From: an uncultured beta proteobacterium
Lineage (GTDB): Bacteria; Pseudomonadota; Gammaproteobacteria; Burkholderiales; Burkholderiaceae
Direction of reading: 5' to 3'
Assembly: GCA_903892315.1 (NCBI GenBank)
Contig: CAITHY010000100.1
Location: forward strand, 1-24,412
DNA: 24,412 nucleotides
This document shows, in pieces, positions 24,247-24,412 of this stretch. The notes beneath the pieces are model-generated. The model was not told the DNA's origin, did no database searches, and saw only the letters and a program-made list of their open reading frames with translations. Numbering within the stretch: position 1 is the stretch's first letter; every line of letters begins with the position of its first letter. A program made the position numbers and the translations under genes.

Positions 24247-24412
24247 TCACTCTGGAATAATTCCTGCCTGAGCAACAACTTTTTTCCAGATTTCCATTTG
24301 TTTTCGAATAAACACATCAAATTGGTTGGCTGTTCCACCATCAGGCACTACCCCCTGCTCATTAAACGTCTTTTTAATATCTTCTTGAGTCAAGATACTA
24401 TTAATCTGCTTA
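24247..24412 (-). CDS. Bug/TctC-family tripartite tricarboxylate transporter receptor, C-terminal fragment (partial)
   Basis: Only the last 54 codons are present; the gene continues past the right edge. The reading ends in DGGTANQFDVFIRKQMEIWKK plus a VVAQAGIIPE tail. That matches the C-terminal signature of Bug/TctC periplasmic receptors: a helix, a 'GGT..(E/Q)F..FI' turn, then 'W..V(V/I)..AGI.P'. These proteins bind small carboxylates for TTT transporters and are greatly expanded in Burkholderiales. It lies 32 bases upstream of the UbiD-type gene, same direction, so it may deliver the acid that the decarboxylase uses. Assignment rests on a short tail and context. Confidence 0.75.
   Translation of the reverse strand, partial: KQINSILTQEDIKKTFNEQGVVPDGGTANQFDVFIRKQMEIWKKVVAQAGIIPE

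Noticed and set aside
1..24412. Search for mobile elements, CRISPR arrays, tRNA or rRNA genes, toxin-antitoxin or defence genes
   Set aside because: None seen by eye on either strand: no transposase or integrase motifs, no regularly spaced repeats, no tRNA-like cloverleaf in the short gaps.

Overview
The window reads as a stable chromosomal segment of a betaproteobacterium of order Burkholderiales. The closest feel is Polynucleobacter or a similar small freshwater Burkholderiaceae. Grounds: moderate base composition by eye; the mdh / GntR / sdhCDAB arrangement typical of that order; Burkholderiales-type families of unknown function (DUF2863- and DUF4936-like); a Bug/TctC-type solute receptor; and a phasin. 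The genus is an inference. I saw no tRNA, rRNA, CRISPR array, insertion sequence, integrase or phage gene, and no gene-free stretch above 300 bases.

Layout. (1) 1-4704: TCA-cycle block. sdhC-sdhD-sdhA-sdhB run leftwards, with sdhB cut by the window edge. Upstream lies a GntR/UTRA regulator, and mdh is divergent from it. The 160-base gntR/mdh gap holds two overlapping divergent promoters and a perfect 14-bp palindrome sitting on the gntR -10 box, a strong candidate operator. (2) 4714-5139: a small secreted MliC/PliC-like protein directly behind mdh, then a bidirectional terminator. (3) 5194-7181, leftwards: yaaA (peroxide stress) coupled to a DUF2863-like gene by a one-base stop/start overlap. 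(4) 7266-12535, rightwards, tightly packed: methionine-type aminotransferase, YfcG-like glutathione transferase, 3-hydroxybutyryl-CoA dehydrogenase, DUF3429 membrane protein, rarA, and a DsbA-fold 2-hydroxychromene-2-carboxylate isomerase homologue. (5) 12613-18140, rightwards: periplasmic cyclophilin, pabB-pabC fusion, zinc-ribbon Nudix hydrolase, the two N-degron aminoacyl transferases aat and bpt, and pyrD. (6) 18241-21075: an IclR regulator converging on a PBP7-like endopeptidase, then an EamA exporter. (7) 21275-21905: a phasin and its terminator. (8) 21921-24412, leftwards: Bug/TctC receptor (partial), UbiD-type decarboxylase, UbiX flavin prenyltransferase and a DUF4936-like protein, apparently one operon.

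How the genes fit together. SDH and MDH catalyse near-adjacent TCA steps and probably share the GntR regulator. HBD and the phasin both belong to C4/polyhydroxybutyrate metabolism but lie in separate units. Aat and Bpt together supply the bacterial leucine N-degron pathway. UbiX makes the prenylated flavin that UbiD needs. With a Bug receptor alongside, this looks more like non-oxidative decarboxylation of an imported aromatic or unsaturated acid than plain ubiquinone synthesis.

Most of the window is conserved housekeeping DNA. I did not find a clearly new defence or mobile system. The points most worth a second look are the gntR/mdh regulatory gap, the G-tract array before sdhC, the secreted lysozyme-inhibitor-like gene behind mdh, and the Bug-UbiD-UbiX-DUF4936 operon.
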